Notes under the pieces: model-generated
Databases searched by the model: none
What the model was told of the DNA's origin: nothing
Seen by the model: only the letters and a program-made list of their open reading frames with translations
Made by a program: the position numbers and the translations under genes
Assembly: GCF_040115645.1 (NCBI RefSeq)
Contig: NC_089560.1
Location: forward strand, 868,001 to 932,000
Origin: Euwallacea fornicatus
Taxonomy: Eukaryota; Arthropoda; Insecta; Coleoptera; Curculionidae
DNA: 64,000 bases
Direction: 5' to 3'
Shown: piece after piece, positions 1 to 12,762 of the stretch
Layout of the letters: every line of letters starts with the position of its first letter
Numbering within the stretch: the stretch's first letter is position 1

Positions 1-869
1 TTTTTTTAACTTCACAAAACCATCCTCTTGCCATGCGCAGATGAGACTTTGCGGATCTTTTTTGAATTCAAAAGGTATCTCCACTCTCCCTGAACAGCTG
101 CACCCTGCATAAAGCAATTGAACAATCAATATTAACCTTATAGTGAGTATTTTATCGTATTGATCGTGCCCTATTTCTTCTCTATTTCAATCACATTATC
201 ACAGGTCAGGCGGATTTGTCACTGCTAAGTAAGTCCGAATCATCACCTTACAACTCATTTCAATCACCTCTCCCACCATAACTATTGTCACATACAGTTT
301 TCAGGGAAAAATATTCAAAGAATGAACTTAGAAACCGAATTTTCAATCGATAAGAGAAACATCTTTTGCATGCACTTTTCCAATGTCCCCTGGCACACTT
401 GCGTATGTTGAGCTCAACTCCATTTTTGCGTAGGAAATAAAATTGATTAAATTTTTATGAGGCATGAACTTGCTCTTTGCATGAGGTGTGCTTACAAAGC
501 TTTCTGAAAAACTTCTATTAGACGCCTCTGAAAACATTTTGATCACGTAGCTTTTTGGAAATCTTTGTACATTGTGGTTTTGTCTTGGAGTCTATTTTTT
601 ACTTTTTCTGTATTTTTTTACTCGTTTTGAGCCAATTATATCTTAGCTAGAATAGTAGTAACGAAAACAAGCCGCTCTGAACACTATTAGTTTCAGAACG
701 GTTTTTACTTAGATTCTAGATCTAAGTTAGCTTTAAGTCAAATACAGATTTAATTTTTCCTCATTGCAAGAATAAGGAATCTGTATTTTCGAACCATAAT
801 AGAATAAATATAGACTTAGCGTAGGCTACAAAAATGTAGTTGAATGCGAGTATGGTTTATGGTTTACAG
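1..869. other. slo intron (5' flank of first visible exon)
   Basis: AT-rich sequence with no exon-like open frame that I could join to slo. The short open frame at 343-546 on the minus strand has no recognisable content. The stretch is taken as intron because the exon at 870 begins in mid-codon (the last two bases of an Asp codon), so at least one slo exon lies further upstream. Confidence 0.6.
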
Positions 870-3800
870 ATGACCATCATCCTCCCCCTACTTTTACACC
901 ACCAGAGTTGCCCAAGAAGGTTCATGTTAGAGGTACTTCACAGAACTTAGCTGATAATTCGCTAAACCGATGTTTTGTTTGCCTGTCCGAATTCACCGAA
1001 ATCACTCATAATTTACGTTCAGTAATATACCAAACTTCAGTTATTCCATCATAAATTCAGTACCTTTGTATTGGTCATATTGAACTAGTTTTAGGAATAG
1101 AGGCATTAGGTGCTTAAGTGTTGCGTTTTGAGATTGCGTAGCTTCTTCGCTGCTGCGCACATACGGTCTTAGTGAGTGCAAGCAAGAGGCAATTAGGCGA
1201 TTGATAAGAGCGAGGGAAACAGGTTACCGTTTCCCCCTCCATTGTCAACGAGGTTAGCCGATCGTTGATAATAGAGGGGGAAACGTTAGTCGTCTCCCTC
1301 GCGCTTATCAATTGCCTAATTGCCTCTTGCTTGCACTCACTAAAACTCCGTGTGCATAGCAGCGAGAAAGATACTGTACATATATGAAGTTTTTAGAAAA
1401 AAATTTTTATTTCTTTTAATTGTGATTTTTGTGTCCAGGGGTGGCTTCATTTAATTCTTCTGAGCGGATTTATGCCAATGTAGAAATTTATATTTAAACA
1501 ACTGATAGGCGAAATTGAAAAATATCGATCCGCAAAAGACGATTTTTTTAAAATGTTGGTTCATATTCTCACGATTGTCATCGTTTCTCCTGAGCGCCTT
1601 CACGATGTTTCTCATTAAATTAACATTCACGTAATTTATGTTCTCGTATTTTATGTGTTTTAAATTTCATGGCTTGGGCGCCATGAAATCCATGTGTCCC
1701 TACAAATTTACGTTAAAAAATTGCAGTTTTCAACGGTGATTCAGTACTACCAAACTGTGAAAAATCTTTTGCTCCAGTTGACCAGCAGTACGATACTTTT
1801 CAAAATGATCGTTGTTGAAAGATTCTTTCATAGCTTCATTTAGTTGTGTCTCGTGCACCTCGGCCTTCACTTAATTTGCCCCTATTTTTCATTTTCAAAT
1901 GTCGAAATTTTGAACACAAGCAATGCAATGTTATAACTGAATTTTAATGGAAGAATACGACAATTTGATCCTTGGAAATGGCAACTTCTAGCTGTTTCTG
2001 CAAGAACTGTCTTCTTCCACTTGCGTTATTGCTGAACGTACATACTTTCAAACTATCAAAAAATAGTAACTATTGCAGATCTACCAACATGTTAATTTTG
2101 TTTCGCACAAATCATCCATTCAGCCATCGACCTTTAGTGTTCGTTTAGATGTGTGCTCGTTTTAGTTAAGAATTTTAATTTATAATTTAATCACGAAAAC
2201 AAACTGCTTCTTGACAAACTCTGCTAAATTTCCACCCTTCAGTCATTTAGTGTACACTGAAATGTCCTTCTAAGTCCCTACCGCACTTATTGCTTCAAGA
2301 AACTTAGTTTCTATTGTTAGTTCATATACATTTTTGCAAACAAACAAATTATTGCTCATAGGAAGTGTTAGCTTACACATCGATTTAAGTGGTAGCATAG
2401 TCTAGTGAAAAAATTGTGAATTGTGTGTTTTAGACTGATTCCTACTTAAAGTTTCTGTTTTTCAGGTGATATGAACCGACATGATGATCTACTTAGTAAG
2501 TTTTTGTTGTAAATAACTCTGTCAGTGTTTAGTTTAGTTAGGTGTAGGCTATCCCGCCTCCACATGCATATTATGTACAAAAGGGCTACAAAATTAAATG
2601 TGTTCGAGAAGTAAATAATTTCTCTGTAGCTGTGCTAATTAAGATGAATCTCCCTTTTAAAAATCTTCATCCAAGCGTTTTACATACTCTGTAACACATT
2701 ATATGTTTAGACACCTATATTTCATATAAGGTGGCTGGTATTTGGTGATAATAAGATAGCTCTGTTTTTAGTGGCCCACCGCAATCAGAACCACAGGAAT
2801 AGTACAGTCCCCACGATGAATATGGTGAACTCTACGAAACAGGTGAACAAAGTGAAACCGAACATCACTAGGAACGCTACGGATAACTTAGTGTCTCCTA
2901 GTTTTAATTCCCGGTATGTTATACATTTAAAGGTTTTAGGATGATTACAGGAATACTGAATTCAAATCACTACTAATAGAGGTTAAATTTAAGATTCTGT
3001 CCTATTAGCAGTGAAGAAGGTAATGCATTTTATGAGTTAGAGGTGTACAAGTCGTGATTTCATAGACCTAAAGCGCTTGTCAACCGTAAAACGTTATATA
3101 GAATTTTTATTTTGAAAATCTCTATCTCAAAAAAAAAAAAAAAAAGATTTAGAGCTACAGTGATGGCCAAAACTATGGAAATTTTATTTTAAAATTCTAC
3201 AGTTCTGTACCATCAACAGAAAATAATAAGTATTTAATGGAAAAGATAATATCAAATATCACTAGATAAAAACGGAAATGGAAATAAAAAGCAATCTAAA
3301 TTGACATTATTATAATTTAATGAAAAATTGCTGGTCAAAAATATGGAAACTCAAATAGCTACACTTTTTTAAAAATAATTTTTACCAAACATTCAATACT
3401 TTGTTGCATAACCTTTTTCCTTAATGACTGCTGCACATCGTTGTGGAATAGATCCCACCAGAGAAACACAATATTGAGTAGAAATCTTTTTCCATCTTTC
3501 ATTTAATAAATTGTATAGTTCCTTAACACTGATAATTTTGTTTTGACAAACTTCGGGTGGTAGGTCTAGATGCTCACAGAGATTCCCTATGGGGTTTAGA
3601 TCTGGTGACTAGGACGGCTAATCCATTACAGTAACATTATTTTCATTTAATCAATTTTCAAATAAATGCAATTTGCGTTTAGGGTCATTATCTTGATGAA
3701 AAACCCATCATACCGGTATTTCTTCTTCAGCACAAGGCAACACATTATTTTTCAACACATTTCGATAAACAAAACGATTCATAATACCTTTAATCTGAAT

Positions 3801-6800
3801 GAATGCTACAATACCAAATCTAGAAAAGCAGCCTCACATCCATTATGATGCCCCCTCCATGTTTCATAATAGGTAATCGATGTTTATAATCATATCTTTT
3901 ACCTTTTGGTCTTCTAACCTATTTTTTACTGTAATGTTTAAATAGCTGGAACTTACTCTTATTACTAAAAAGGACATTATTTCATTTGGTCGATAACCAG
4001 GATAGGACGTGTAAATTGCAGTTGCGCTTTTAAACAGTAAAAAAACCTTTATTTTATTTTTTGGAAATTAAAGATTTTTTACTGAAATTAGTCCAAATAA
4101 TTCCTGAGCATTTAGACGTCGGCTGAAAGTTCGTGACGTAACCGAAATGCCAAATTCTCGTTTATTTCTTTGGCGATTTCAGTAGATTTTCTTGAATCTG
4201 CAAATGAAATTCGTTTCATAATTTTTTATGCTCTTTTACTCAACATGAAAAAATAGTTGTGCCTCTCTGGTTGTACTTTGGAATTATTTTTGAAGCAGTT
4301 GTGCAATTTGCGTAACTCCTGCCTTGTGTAGCTCTATTTCTTTTTAAGTCCGATGAAAAATATTTTTATTGCCTATAGCACTTGAAAATATTCACAATAT
4401 TCAGATCTATTCAAGTCAAAGTGAAAGAAAATACAACTAATTTTTTTTTATTTTCATCCTTATGGGCGACCAAATTTAGGTTTCATCTCCAAAAAAAATC
4501 AAATCGCTAACATCGAACGTATACTTTTATGAAATATTTTGTTTGTCTATAACATACGAAGTTTGAATATAGAAAGATTTAAAATAATAACGTTGTTCTC
4601 ACATAGCTTAAGGAACAATAAGTTTTCGAAGTTTTGGCCATCATTGTATTTTCAAACTTTGCCACCCTGTAGGGCTACCTGTACTATAAAGTGACGACGA
4701 ATAAGAGTTTTCTAACAAACTTCCAACAAATTATACAGGGTGTCCTCGAATTACGTGGCCAAAATAATACCGCAGATTGTTTGAGTGAAAATAAGTCGAT
4801 TTAACTAAACTTCCCTCAGTCCAAAAGTTGATAATTATGGAGCTATAGGGTGTTAAAGTTGAAAAAAAAAATCACATTTTCTTTAATATCTTTCGATGTC
4901 TTTGAGTTAATTTCACGAAATTTGATATTTGAGGGTGTTTTAGGATACGAAATTCAAATTTATTAACGATTTAGATGTTTCTTCTAGGGGGCGCCACAAG
5001 CGACCATTAGGACACATTTAAATCTCTGTAACTTTTTCGTGCCACGGTGTATATTATTTTGGTATTTAAAAACCTTTTTCCCTACCTTTTATACTTAGAA
5101 AGGGTATACTTTATTGACGTCGCTAGAAGCAACGGTTTTGGAGAAAAATGCATCTAAGCCTGATGATGCATGCAAATTACCTTAAAATTATTTTCCGTTA
5201 AAAAAAATTAAGTTTTTCAAAAATAATTATTAGTAAAGGTATAACAATAAGTTTTCAAAATCAGGTATTATTAAATAGAAAACAAAAATATTAATTAACA
5301 AAGAAACAACAACAAGCGAGAATAACACTTACTAATTAATTAAATTATTATTGGCCATACTTATGGATATTTACAGGAAAAATAAGCGAAACTGACAAGA
5401 AAAACTGAGGTCTAAATAAAAAAACTGACATTTGAGAAACAAATTCAAGTGTTAAAATGTCAATTAAAAACATAGCCAACTGAGTTATTTACTTAAAAGC
5501 GCTAACGCAAATATGCAGCGCTTTAGAATTATGCGTTTTTCTCCAAAACCGTTGCTTCTGGCGACGTCAATAAAGTATACCTTTTCTAAGTATAAAAGGT
5601 AGAGAAAAAGGTTTTTAAATACCAAAATAATATACACCGTGGCCCGAAAAAGTTACAGAGATTTAAATGTGTCCTAATGGTCGCTTGTGGCGCCCCCTAG
5701 AAGAAACAACTAAATCGTTAATAAATTTGAATTTCGTATCCTAAAACACCCTCAAATATGAAATTTCGTGAAATTAACTCAAAGAAATCGAAAGATATTA
5801 AAGAAAATGTGATTTTTTTTTCAACTTTAACACCCTGTAGCTCCATAATTATCAACTTTTGGACTGAGGGAAGTTTAGTTAAATCGACTTATTTTCACTC
5901 AAACAATCTGCGGTATTATTTTGGACACGTAATTCGAGGACACCCTGTATATGTACTACGAAAACGTAAAAACGCTAATCTAATACATACAGGATATATG
6001 CAAATCACGTGCAAGTTCCCCAGCACGACGTCGGTCTTGATTTAGCAGTACATGAGAGGTCTCAGATTTTCGATGAAACCGGTCTAATAATTTAAATATA
6101 AGTACCGTTAAAAGCTGAGGAAAATCTTAAATACTGTATACTTCGATTGTTTTTCGTAATTTTCGAACTTTTCGCTACCGATCTTAAGCTTTACTTACTT
6201 AACAAAAAGAATTATACCTATATGTGGTGTGCTATCAGCAGTGTGCTATTTTCAGCCCGCCGGATCCAGACACTACGACTTACGCCGGCTATCATCTTGC
6301 CTATGAAGTCAAAAAACTCATGTACGCTTTAGCCGATACTAACTCTTCTAATTTTTTTTTTAATACGACAGTGGCGTCCCTCGCGCAATTTGCATGCATG
6401 CTTTCCTTAACGAAAAAATAAGCCGACGCCGCCACTGATCTTTAAACTTAAACGTTGCAGCTTGAGTAGTGGTTTGCTTTTGGTGATATTTTGTTGACTT
6501 TATTAGTGTTGGTGTCTAAGTAATAATAACAAGATTGCTCAGTGAAATTTTCTGTAGATAAGGAATGCAGTGATCACTTTTGTTGATATGGTACTTGTGA
6601 AATGTCCCAATATCAGTGGCTTCTCAGTCATTCCAATTAATTACAGCTAAATTGAGTTAATTTCAAGTCATTTAGTACCAAAGAGGGACCCGGAAAAACT
6701 CCTAATGCGCAGGCGCGAGGACCACATTGCCAAGTTATCTCGTTTTTTGAAAGGATCACTTCATTTACGTGGTTTTAGATGAGTCTTAATACCTGCTTAA

Positions 6801-9800
6801 ACGTCAATTATTGCTAAAATAAGTGCGTTAACAACAACGCCTTTTCGTGTCGGAATATCCCATCAACGGAATTGATTTTTCTGTGATTTTATGAGTGACT
6901 TCCAGTAACGAGTTTACATGATAAATTCAATCGAGAAGTGATATTTTTGATTAATTTAAGACACCCCTCTGATCCACCTGACCAATCTGATCGCTTATTC
7001 CTTCCCCTTCTTTCCAGATTTTTTGCAATATTTTACGCAGTGTTTGCTTGAATGTTTTTTGTTCTTAACTTTCCGCTACCTGCTGATAGGTCAGCCACAT
7101 TTTTTCATAGAATTTTTCCTAAAGGCATGTAAGAGGACAACCTAGATGTTGGTCAAACGAAATTAATCTCAGAATTTTCAACGTTTTTCGAAGTATGTGC
7201 ATGTGCTACTGCAAGTACGTCTAGGATAAACGACGTTAGCCGGTTTAGGACTTAAGCTAGATGTTGGTGTTTTTAGTTCTCGTTATTCTTGATAGAATTT
7301 AACCAGTTTTTCGTTAGCACGTCGCATCTTGAATTTGTAGGCCGACAAGTAGAAGTAGCGGGGGCACCAACCAGAACAACAACGGAGTAGCGCTGCCAGT
7401 TGGCCTGGCCGATGATCAAGCCAAAGATTTCGACTTTGAAAAGACTGAAATGAAATATGATAGCACGGGGATGTTCCATTGGGGCCCGGCCAGGAATTTG
7501 GAGGAATGCATCCTGGTATTGTTATGAACATTTTTCCCTGAATCGTCGGACATAAGTTTCAATTTTAGGATCGCAACCAAGCTGCGATGACGGTACTCAA
7601 CGGCCACGTAGTGGTTTGCTTGTTCGCAGATCCTGACTCTCCCCTTATAGGACTTCGGAACCTGGTCATGCCCTTGAGGGCCAGCAATTTCCATTATCAC
7701 GAGCTAAAGCACGTGGTCATTGTAGGATCGGTGGATTATATCCGACGAGAATGGAAAATGCTACAAAATCTACCAAAGATTTCTGTATTAAATGTAAGCC
7801 CCTGTTACACCTATTGAGATTCCCTTAATTTTATCACCCTTTTTCACTTTTCAGGGCTCTCCATTGAGTAGGGCTGACCTCCGCGCCGTTAACGTAAACT
7901 TATGTGATATGTGTTGTATTCTCTCAGCCAAAGTGCCAAGTAATGACGATCCGACTCTGGCTGATAAAGAGGCGATTTTGGCGTCTCTTAATATAAAAGC
8001 GATGACGTTTGACGACACGATAGGAGTTCTGAGCCAGAATAATGAGAATGAAGAAGATGGAACGCCAGTGGGAAGTCCCATAATATTGCAAAGGAGGGGT
8101 TCGGTATACGGAGCTAATGTTCCAATGATTACAGGTAGAAACTCGAATACTACAGAGATTAAACTCTACACGCATTTAACAATTTTATTTCAGAGTTAGT
8201 AAATGACAGTAACGTACAATTTCTGGATCAAGACGACGACGATGATCCTGACACTGAGTTGTATTTAACACAACCATTCGCCTGCGGCACCGCCTTCGCG
8301 GTCAGCGTGTTAGATTCTTTAATGTCCACGGTAATAAGCCACTTATAGATTATGAGAGACTTTAATAATCTTGATTATTTAAAGACGTATTTCAACCAAA
8401 ATGCCTTAACACTCATACGTTCATTGATCACTGGAGGAGCTACTCCCGAACTGGAACTGATACTTGCTGAAGGAGCAGGCTTACGAGGGGGCTACAGGTC
8501 AGTTATATGAGGAAAACATGTATGCATATACTCGTACCAGATTCAAAGAAACAGAGGTTTCTCATTTTTATTATTTTTTTAAACCAAATTGGAGTCATCG
8601 TTCATAATCAGAAGGAAGTACGTTCCACTTTGATGCGTAGATTGATATGGATTTTGTTGCCTTCGTGGCGATGGAAAATTGAAAAAAATATGAGTCATTG
8701 TAAATAAATGAAAAACAAAATCATTAATCTGTTATTGGAGCTTATGTGAGTAAAAATTCTGAAACGATAACTTGAAATTTAGCTGAAGCTAACTTTCCTT
8801 GTATTAGTGTCCAGGTAGTAAGTGAACTCGATATTTCGCCCCAAAACAGTGAGGAATGCTTCAAACATAAATAAATATAAAAGCTACAACATGCAAATCA
8901 CTCAAGAAGTTTTTCTGGATGGAGTTTTGTGAGGATATGAAGGAAAGGCGAAAGTAAATGATAAATTCTTTAGTAATATTCATTTACTTAATAAATCTGC
9001 ATTTTCATTGCATGGCCGTGACAATCTTTCCATTGCTGTAAGTTCCTCAATGGAAAACAAACACCTTAGCATACCTCAACGTACTCAATACCTTCAAAGG
9101 GACAATGTATGCGCTGGGATTTTAACCCTCTGTAGGGCAGTATTTCATTAATGGAAATCTAAATGCTGGCAAATATTTAGATTTTTTGGCAGAAAAAAAA
9201 ATTCTTACTATTCGACAACGGCGAGATATTGATTTCAATGCTATCTGGTATCAAGAGGACCGCTGCCCTGTTCATAATACGATTTGGGTAACGGCGTTTT
9301 TAGAAAAACTTTCCCCAATCGCATTATTAGCACAAATGATTCGATCAAATGACCTCCTCGGTCTCCAGATCTGTCATCGAATGATTTCTTTCTTCGGGAA
9401 TACACTGCGTTAAAAAAGTCTGTGGACAAATGGGGTGGAAAATCTTTAATTGTGATAATATCAGTGAAATAATTTTGTTTCCAGAAAACAAGACATATTT
9501 TGGAAACTATAAAGAATACACTATATTTTAACGTTTATACATAATTTTTTTTAAGATTAACTGAAAAATAGAGATATTAATACGCAAACACAATCGGTAC
9601 CGCTAAAAAGGTTTTTGAACACTTTCTATCTAAGAAAAATAAACAAAATCAAAGCTCGAAAAAATTGTTTTTCTATTGTTGTTATGCGATTCTCAATTCA
9701 AGTCAAAACATGATAAAATTCGGATTAGCTTGAAGAGGGTATAAAAAAATATTGATGTTCCAAAAGCAGTTCACAGACTAATTGCAAGGCTTTCTTCGGA

Positions 9801-12762
9801 AGGGAAATTGTATCGAGCAATTAGTAAAATCGTGACTAACAATCCCTCAACAGTTCTTTACATTATCCGAAAACATAAAGACCTCGGTCATGTATCAAAT
9901 AGATCTCGCTTCGGAAGACCATGTAAGCTCGACAATATTCAGAAGCGTGCAATTCTAAAAACTGTTCGTAAAAACTCAATGTAAATGCCTGATAAATTGC
10001 CGATGACTTATTAATTGATTATAATTACTGTTAACTCTGATGCTGATAACTGATATAAATTACTGTTACTCCTCAAACTGTTCGAAATAAATTACATTTA
10101 ACAGAATATTATGGCCATGTTGCTCGCAAGAAACCGTCCATAAGCAAAATTAACCAACAGCATCAAATGGACTTTACGAAAGAATACATATCTGAGCCTC
10201 AAACATTTTGAAAAAACCGTAATTTTTTCTGACGAGTCCAAATTTAATGTACATAGATCGAATAGACGAGAAAAAATTTGAAGAAAAAAGAACGAGGCAT
10301 TAAAACCAATAAATTTAATGGAAACCGTTAAACATGACGGAGGTGGAATTATGGTATGGGGGTGCATAAGTGCTACTGGGGTTGGAAACTTGCATATCAT
10401 TAATGGTATAATGGATCGATATATGTACATTGGGATTCTAAAACATAATTTTAAATGAAAGCGTTAGAAAATTAGATCTGACTGGGTCCTTTCTATTTCA
10501 ACAAGATAACGACCCAAAATACTTAGCTCTGATAGTTGGAGAATGGCTTCTATATCATGCACCCCGACAACTCAAAACCCTCTACAATCTCCAGACTTGA
10601 ACCTAACTGAACATCTGTAGGGTGAGCTAGTCGCAAGTACGAAAACGAGGAGTGAAAAATATATAAGAATTAGAAAACAGCTCTGTTGAATGAATGGAAA
10701 GAAATTTCCTCAGAAATAACGAAGAAATTAGCAAATACCATGCATTCACGTCTCTTAAAAGTTATTAAAAATAAAGGATATATTTCTAACTATTAAAGCA
10801 ATAAACAAATTTTATGTTAAATTAAACAAAATTTTTAATATTTAAAAAAAACTTTTTTCGCGGTGCTGATTGTGTTTGCGTATTAATATGTCTATTTTTT
10901 CAGTTTAATCTTCAAAAAAAATTATATATAAATATTAAAATGTTATGTATTTTTTGTAGTTTCCAAATATATATTTAGTTTTTCTTTAAACAAAATTATT
11001 TCACTGATATTACTACAATTAAAGACTTAACACCCCATCTGTTCACATACTTTTTTGATGCAGTGTATGTTGGTCAAAAGGTTTACCGGCACTCACACGA
11101 ACGTGCCACAAATCTGGATGAACTTCGTGCGAAATTTACTGACACGATTACTCATATCCCCATCGAAACATTTGGCACTACACGGCAGGAGGTGGTTTGC
11201 TTGATAATTTACTAAAATAATACGGATTTTGTATTTTAGAATTTCTTCCTTTTTATTGGAATTTTGCTCTGTTGATTTATTACAGACAATAGGTTCGTTT
11301 CTCTTAAGGCGAGACAAAATCAAACAGCGATAAGAAATTAAAATGTTAATAAATGTGCGTATTTACGTATTATTTTGACGGAATTAACCGATACCCTCCA
11401 CATTCACCTTAAGACAGTTGATCGGTACTGAACATCATGTTAAAAGGTAAACAAACCTTGCGTGTCCAGTGTTGCCGGCTCAGTTTTGAACTCACCAAAA
11501 GATCATAAACAAATACCTAAATATCAACGAATACAGCTTATCGTATTCATTTATGACGTAATTAAGTTACGCTATAATGTTCAAATATGCAATAATTTAT
11601 AAAGAATTAAACGTTTGAAACCGATTTAATCCATCACTAGAACTTATCATCAATAAAACTTCTGAAACGATGAGGAATCCGGCAAACATCAGAATAACTC
11701 CGCCCTTGTTAGCCGCCAACCCTGTAATCTACTTCATTCGCCTTTATTGCGAGCATACTAAACCTAATGCGATCCTTGTCCGATTTGCACATTCTCTATG
11801 TTTCTATTTCAACTAATTTTAGCTGTATATGAAAGACAACCAGTCTTTATTACCTATATTCCTTCCGCGTTTTTTATCTCGACATATCCTTACTCCGTCT
11901 TACTTGCGGTGACCGACTGACCTATATACCTTGAGTTGGACTAGGGCAATTATGATTGGAATGTCTGGAATGTGAATAAAACCGGTTCTTGGTGGCGTTA
12001 TCTTTTTTTTCCTGTAACTGGGCATGCAGTGGAATTTTCGCAAAGCGGATTTAACTGGTTTTTACGAGCGCCGTTTATTATTATTAAAGGAATGCGGCCA
12101 TAGTACAGGGAATTTGAAAACAGTTTTGAATTAATTTTTGAGAAAACTGAAATAGTTTTAGAAAGTTACTGTTTATAGTATATACGTATATCTACCATAC
12201 AAAGACGATAATGACAAATTGAATTTTTGAAGACATTATTAACCGAAATACCTGCTGTAATCAAGAGAGAAACCTCTGTTCAGGTTAGTTCAGGTTAGCA
12301 ACTGCAAGTGTACCCTCAATGTTATTCCTTAGCACTCCCGAAAGTTTAGCCAATCGGGATCGTTGCCGAGTGGGCCAAATCTCCCTCTACGACGGTCCTC
12401 TGGCCCAATTCGGCGAAACTGGAAAATACGGAGATCTCTTCGTAGCTGCTCTGAAGCAATTTGGGATGCTGTGCATCGGCCTTTACCGATTTAGGGACAC
12501 TAGCTCGTCATGTGACGCAAGCAGTAAACGCTATGTCATCACGAATCCGCCTGACGACTTTCAGCTTCTACCCACGGATCAAGTGAGAATTTCAACTACC
12601 AAACACTGGAACTTGTTGACCAAAAGCATTCGATTTCAGGTATTCGTTTTAATGCAGTTTGATCCAGGTTTGGAGTACAAGCAGGTCAGAGGCGGTCGCT
12701 CGAATACTGGTCAGGGCAGCGGTACGGGCGGAGGAGGCACCAACAAAGACGAGAATTCTTGA
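870..12762 (+). CDS. slo: Slowpoke BK-type Ca2+-activated K+ channel, 3' part (5' exons upstream of window)
   Basis: Exons: 870-932, 2466-2495, 2772-2913, 7341-7515, 7569-7793, 7855-8134, 8194-8330, 8385-8497, 12333-12582, 12640-12762. All junctions are GT-AG, frame stays open, and about 512 residues are encoded. BK channels are plasma-membrane voltage- and calcium-gated K+ channels of neurons and muscle. The visible part is cytoplasmic: the linker after RCK1 (DDHHPPPTFTPPELP), then RCK2 starting near KYDSTGMFHW, and the calcium bowl (QDDDDDPDTE) in exon 8194-8330. The tail ends in a Gly/Ser-rich stretch closing with NKDENS. The order matches insect Slo. The membrane pore and RCK1 must lie upstream. 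The 30-nt exon 2466-2495 and exon 2772-2913 encode the variable inter-RCK linker, where insect slo is known to be alternatively spliced; whether they are alternative here cannot be seen. Introns 2914-7340 and 8498-12332 hold transposons. Confidence 0.95.
1132..1376. mobile_element. Foldback MITE, family A, in slo intron
   Basis: About 245 bp that is nearly a full palindrome. The left arm (about 1138-1255) and right arm (about 1256-1376) are reverse complements, including TGAGTGCAAGCAAGAGGCAA on the left and its complement on the right. There is no coding potential; the open frame at 1114-1311 is a product of the arms. The family recurs at 60103-60770, where the two arms are separated by about 500 bp. 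Confidence 0.8.
3158..4646 (-). mobile_element. Degenerate Tc1-like transposon with TA target duplication
   Basis: The ends are inverted (CAGTGATGGCCAAAACTATGG at the left, its degenerate complement CGAAGTTTTGGCCATCATTG at the right) and are flanked by TA on both sides, the Tc1/mariner target-site signature. The minus strand of the interior carries scattered Tc1 transposase-like stretches broken by stops and frameshifts, so it is not active. It lies in the intron between slo exons 2772-2913 and 7341-7515. Confidence 0.8.
4735..5948. mobile_element. Long-TIR (foldback) transposon, ACAGGGT-ended
   Basis: About 1.2 kb starting ACAGGGTGTCCTCGAATTACG and ending with the complement CGTAATTCGAGGACACCCTGT. 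Roughly 430 bp of each end are inverted copies: left about 4735-5160, right about 5530-5948. The interior of about 370 bp is AT-rich and non-coding. A second AGGGTGTTAAAGTTG motif lies inside each arm (near 4846 and 5822), so the arm itself contains a terminus-like block. The open frame at 5758-6045 is just the right arm read through. A diverged right arm of the same family appears at 53460-53790. Confidence 0.9.
6255..6421 (+). other. Unrecognised exon-like open frame in slo intron
   Basis: A TTTTCAG acceptor-like sequence (about 6248-6254) is followed by an open stretch with protein-like composition (PDPDTTTYAGYHLAYEVKKL near its start), ending at a TAA at 6419-6421. I cannot match it to slo or to any family. 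There is also a short inverted repeat (CAGTGGCGTC near 6369 and GACGCCGCCACTG near 6425) that could mark a small mobile element. It could be an alternative terminal exon, a fragment of another gene carried by a transposon, or chance. Confidence 0.2.
8780..11215 (+). pseudogene. Mariner-related (DDE, DUF4817-type) transposase remnant, split by a Tc1 insertion
   Basis: Plus-strand fragments in shifting frames spell a typical insect mariner-relative transposase: a Ser/Thr-rich lead into HGRDN, ENKHLSIPQRTQYLQR, FINGNLNAGKYLDFL, then IWYQEDRCPVHNTI (the usual WFQQDGAPPHN-like catalytic block) and RSPDL-like text near 9350. Past the Tc1 insertion the C-terminal part resumes (RATNLDELRAKFTDTIT, then PIETFGTTRQEVV) at about 11068-11215. 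Frameshifts and stops make it inactive. It lies in slo intron 8498-12332. Confidence 0.75.
9403..11065 (+). mobile_element. Tc1-like transposon with about 200-bp TIRs, nested in an older transposase
   Basis: TA at 9401-9402 and 11066-11067 flank the element. Ends CACTGCGTTAAAAAAGTCTG and its complement near 11050-11065 open into inverted repeats of about 200 bp, still matching at 9572-9603 and 10858-10890 (AATACGCAAACACAATCGGT and complement). Plus-strand transposase text is degraded but clear: VIFSDESKFNVHRS, then a block with MVWGCISATGVGNLH, then LFQQDNDPKY, the usual Tc1 catalytic landmarks. Several frameshifts and stops make it inactive. Confidence 0.9.
11330..11800. repeat. Degenerate copy of MITE family B
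   Basis: The right side (CGCCTTTATTGCGAGCATAC, then AAACCTAATGCGATCCTTGTCC, near 11740-11785) matches the right arm at about 58070-58115. Internal text such as GGCGTATTTACGTATTATTTTGA also resembles 52330-52360. The arms are heavily eroded and the exact ends are not visible. Confidence 0.45.

Noticed and set aside
5758..6045. 95-codon frame
   Set aside because: It covers the right inverted arm of the 4735-5948 transposon and runs into its flank; the arm's left copy does not keep the frame.
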